Shown in pieces: positions 62,785 through 64,000 of a stretch of 64,000 nt of DNA. The notes beneath the pieces were generated by a model that was given only the letters and a program-made list of their open reading frames with translations, did no database searches and had not been told where the DNA came from. The stretch comes from Microbacterium luticocti DSM 19459. GTDB taxonomy: Bacteria; Actinomycetota; Actinomycetes; Actinomycetales; Microbacteriaceae. The stretch spans positions 1 through 64,000 of the forward strand of contig NZ_AULS01000003.1 in the NCBI RefSeq assembly GCF_000422405.1, written 5' to 3'. Positions within the stretch are counted from its first letter, which is position 1. Each line of letters opens with the position of its first letter. A program made the position numbers and the translations under genes.

Positions 62785-64000
62785 GTGTCGGATCTGGTTT
62801 GGGAAGAGATCGATGAGCGTGCCGTGGACACCGTGCGTGTCCTCGCTGCGGACGCGGTGCAGAAGGTGGGCAACGGCCACCCCGGCACCGCGATGAGCCT
62901 GGCGCCGGCGGCCTACCTGCTGTATCAGCGGGTGATGCGGCACGACCCGGCCGATGTGCACTGGATCGGCCGCGACCGGTTCGTGCTCTCGTGCGGGCAC
63001 TCCTCGCTCACCCAGTACATCCAGCTGTTCCTGGGCGGTTTCGGCCTCGAGCTGGCCGACCTCGAGCAGCTGCGCACCTGGGGGTCGCTGACCCCCGGCC
63101 ACCCCGAGTACGGGCACACCGCCGGCGTCGAGATCACCACCGGCCCGCTGGGCCAGGGCCTGGCCTCGGCGGTCGGGTTCGCCTACGCGTCCCGCTACGA
63201 GCGCGGCCTGTTCGACCCGGACGCGCCGGCGGGCACCTCGCCGTTCGACCACTTCGTGTACGTCATCGCCTCGGACGGCGACCTGCAGGAGGGCGTCACC
63301 AGCGAGGCGTCGTCGCTGGCCGGGCACCAGCGCCTGGGCAACCTCGTGGTGATCTACGACGCCAACCAGATCTCCATCGAAGACGACACGAACGTGGCGT
63401 TCACCGAGGACGTCGCCGCCCGCTACGCCGCCTACGGCTGGCACGTGCAGACCGTGGACTGGAAGAAGACCGGCCAGTACGTCGAGGACGTCGCCGAACT
63501 GTACCGCGCGATCGAGGCCGCCAAGGGCGAGACCGACCGGCCCTCCATCATCATCCTCAAGACCATCATCGGCTGGCCGAGCCCCGGCAAGCAGAACACC
63601 GGCAAGATCCACGGCTCGGCCCTGGGCGCCGACGAGGTCGCCGCCGTCAAGAAGGTGCTCGGGTTCGACCCCGAGCGCAGCTTCGACGTGCCGGACGGCG
63701 TGCTCGAGCACACCCGCGCGCTTCTGGAGCGCGGCGCCGCCGAGCACGCGCAGTGGCAGCAGGCGTTCGACGCGTGGGCCGCCGCGAACCCCGAGCGCAA
63801 GGCACTGCTGGACCGGCTCGAGGCCCACGAGCTGCCCGACGGCATCGAAGAGGCGCTTCCGGTGTTCGAGGCGGGCACGGATGTCTCGACCCGCGCCGCG
63901 TCCGGAAAGGTGATCAACGCGCTCGCCGAACGCATGCCCGAGCTGTGGGGCGGATCGGCCGACCTCGCCGAATCGAACAACACCACCATCGCCGGCGGTG
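62785..64000 (+). CDS. tkt: Transketolase, N-terminal part (runs off right edge)
   Basis: 405 residues are present of about 700. AVQKVGNGHPGTAMSLAPAA, HTAGVEITTGPLGQGLASAV and the TPP motif SDGDLQEGVTSEASSLAGH ending in YDANQISIED are typical. The second domain begins with GSADLAESNNTTIAGG at the edge. It moves two-carbon units in the pentose phosphate pathway. GTG 62785 follows AAAGG by about nine bases; TATGCT at 62688-62693 is a plausible -10 with a leader of about 85 bases. Confidence 0.93.
   Translation, partial: MSDLVWEEIDERAVDTVRVLAADAVQKVGNGHPGTAMSLAPAAYLLYQRVMRHDPADVHWIGRDRFVLSCGHSSLTQYIQLFLGGFGLELADLEQLRTWGSLTPGHPEYGHTAGVEITTGPLGQGLASAVGFAYASRYERGLFDPDAPAGTSPFDHFVYVIASDGDLQEGVTSEASSLAGHQRLGNLVVIYDANQISIEDDTNVAFTEDVAARYAAYGWHVQTVDWKKTGQYVEDVAELYRAIEAAKGETDRPSIIILKTIIGWPSPGKQNTGKIHGSALGADEVAAVKKVLGFDPERSFDVPDGVLEHTRALLERGAAEHAQWQQAFDAWAAANPERKALLDRLEAHELPDGIEEALPVFEAGTDVSTRAASGKVINALAERMPELWGGSADLAESNNTTIAGG

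Overview
The window is a high-GC chromosomal segment of an actinobacterium. GTG/ATG starts, dense 4-base start/stop overlaps, a Gat-type amidotransferase, an IdeR-type iron box, DUF3099 and a heme A/heme O synthase pair all fit the family Microbacteriaceae, most likely Microbacterium or a close relative. That placement is inferred from protein character and gene order, not from a database search. Almost everything looks like ordinary chromosome; accessory DNA is limited to the left edge and about 1 kb near 34.3-35.4 kb.

Left edge to 20 kb. The end of an IS481-like element abuts the 3' end of a tRNA-Arg(UCU). Then come a small protein, a P-loop kinase, a GerW-like protein, DNA polymerase IV, gatCAB, an acyl-CoA ligase, a DEAD-box RNA helicase, a pentapeptide-repeat protein, ligA, mnmA and a cysteine desulfurase. 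The desulfurase is translationally coupled to an MFS exporter and a DUF2871 membrane protein that sit behind two identical palindromic operators.

20-40 kb. A ferritin-like/VIT iron transporter, an SRPBCC protein, a superfamily 2 helicase, an SGNH hydrolase, a FUSC membrane protein, a TrmH-type methyltransferase, a sirtuin and a histidine phosphatase lead into a leucine-degradation block. The block holds a CitE-like lyase, a MaoC hydratase, an acyl-CoA dehydrogenase and both subunits of a biotin-dependent acyl-CoA carboxylase. A divergent TetR regulator follows, then a VapBC module inserted at a duplicated TetR 3' end, then the branched-chain 2-oxoacid dehydrogenase genes E1alpha-E1beta-E2 with a divergent Lrp regulator. 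Together these genes could take branched-chain 2-oxoacids to acetyl-CoA plus acetoacetate.

40-64 kb. Two alpha/beta hydrolases, a DnaQ-like exonuclease, zinc-independent ribosomal protein bL31, an ABC ATPase, divergent glgA/glgC, serB, a HAD hydrolase, fabG, a DUF3099-SURF1 cluster and an ABC-F ATPase. Then an iron-box-controlled ferric-siderophore uptake operon of five genes, the Suf iron-sulfur operon (sufB-sufD-Rieske-sufC-sufT), ctaA, ctaB and the start of transketolase.

The most general unexplained pattern is transcriptional. At least 19 genes have a TANNNT hexamer (mostly TAG-type) placed 6-8 bases before an ATG or GTG, which predicts leaderless mRNAs. The pattern also helps place operon starts. 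No CRISPR array, prophage or biosynthetic gene cluster was seen.
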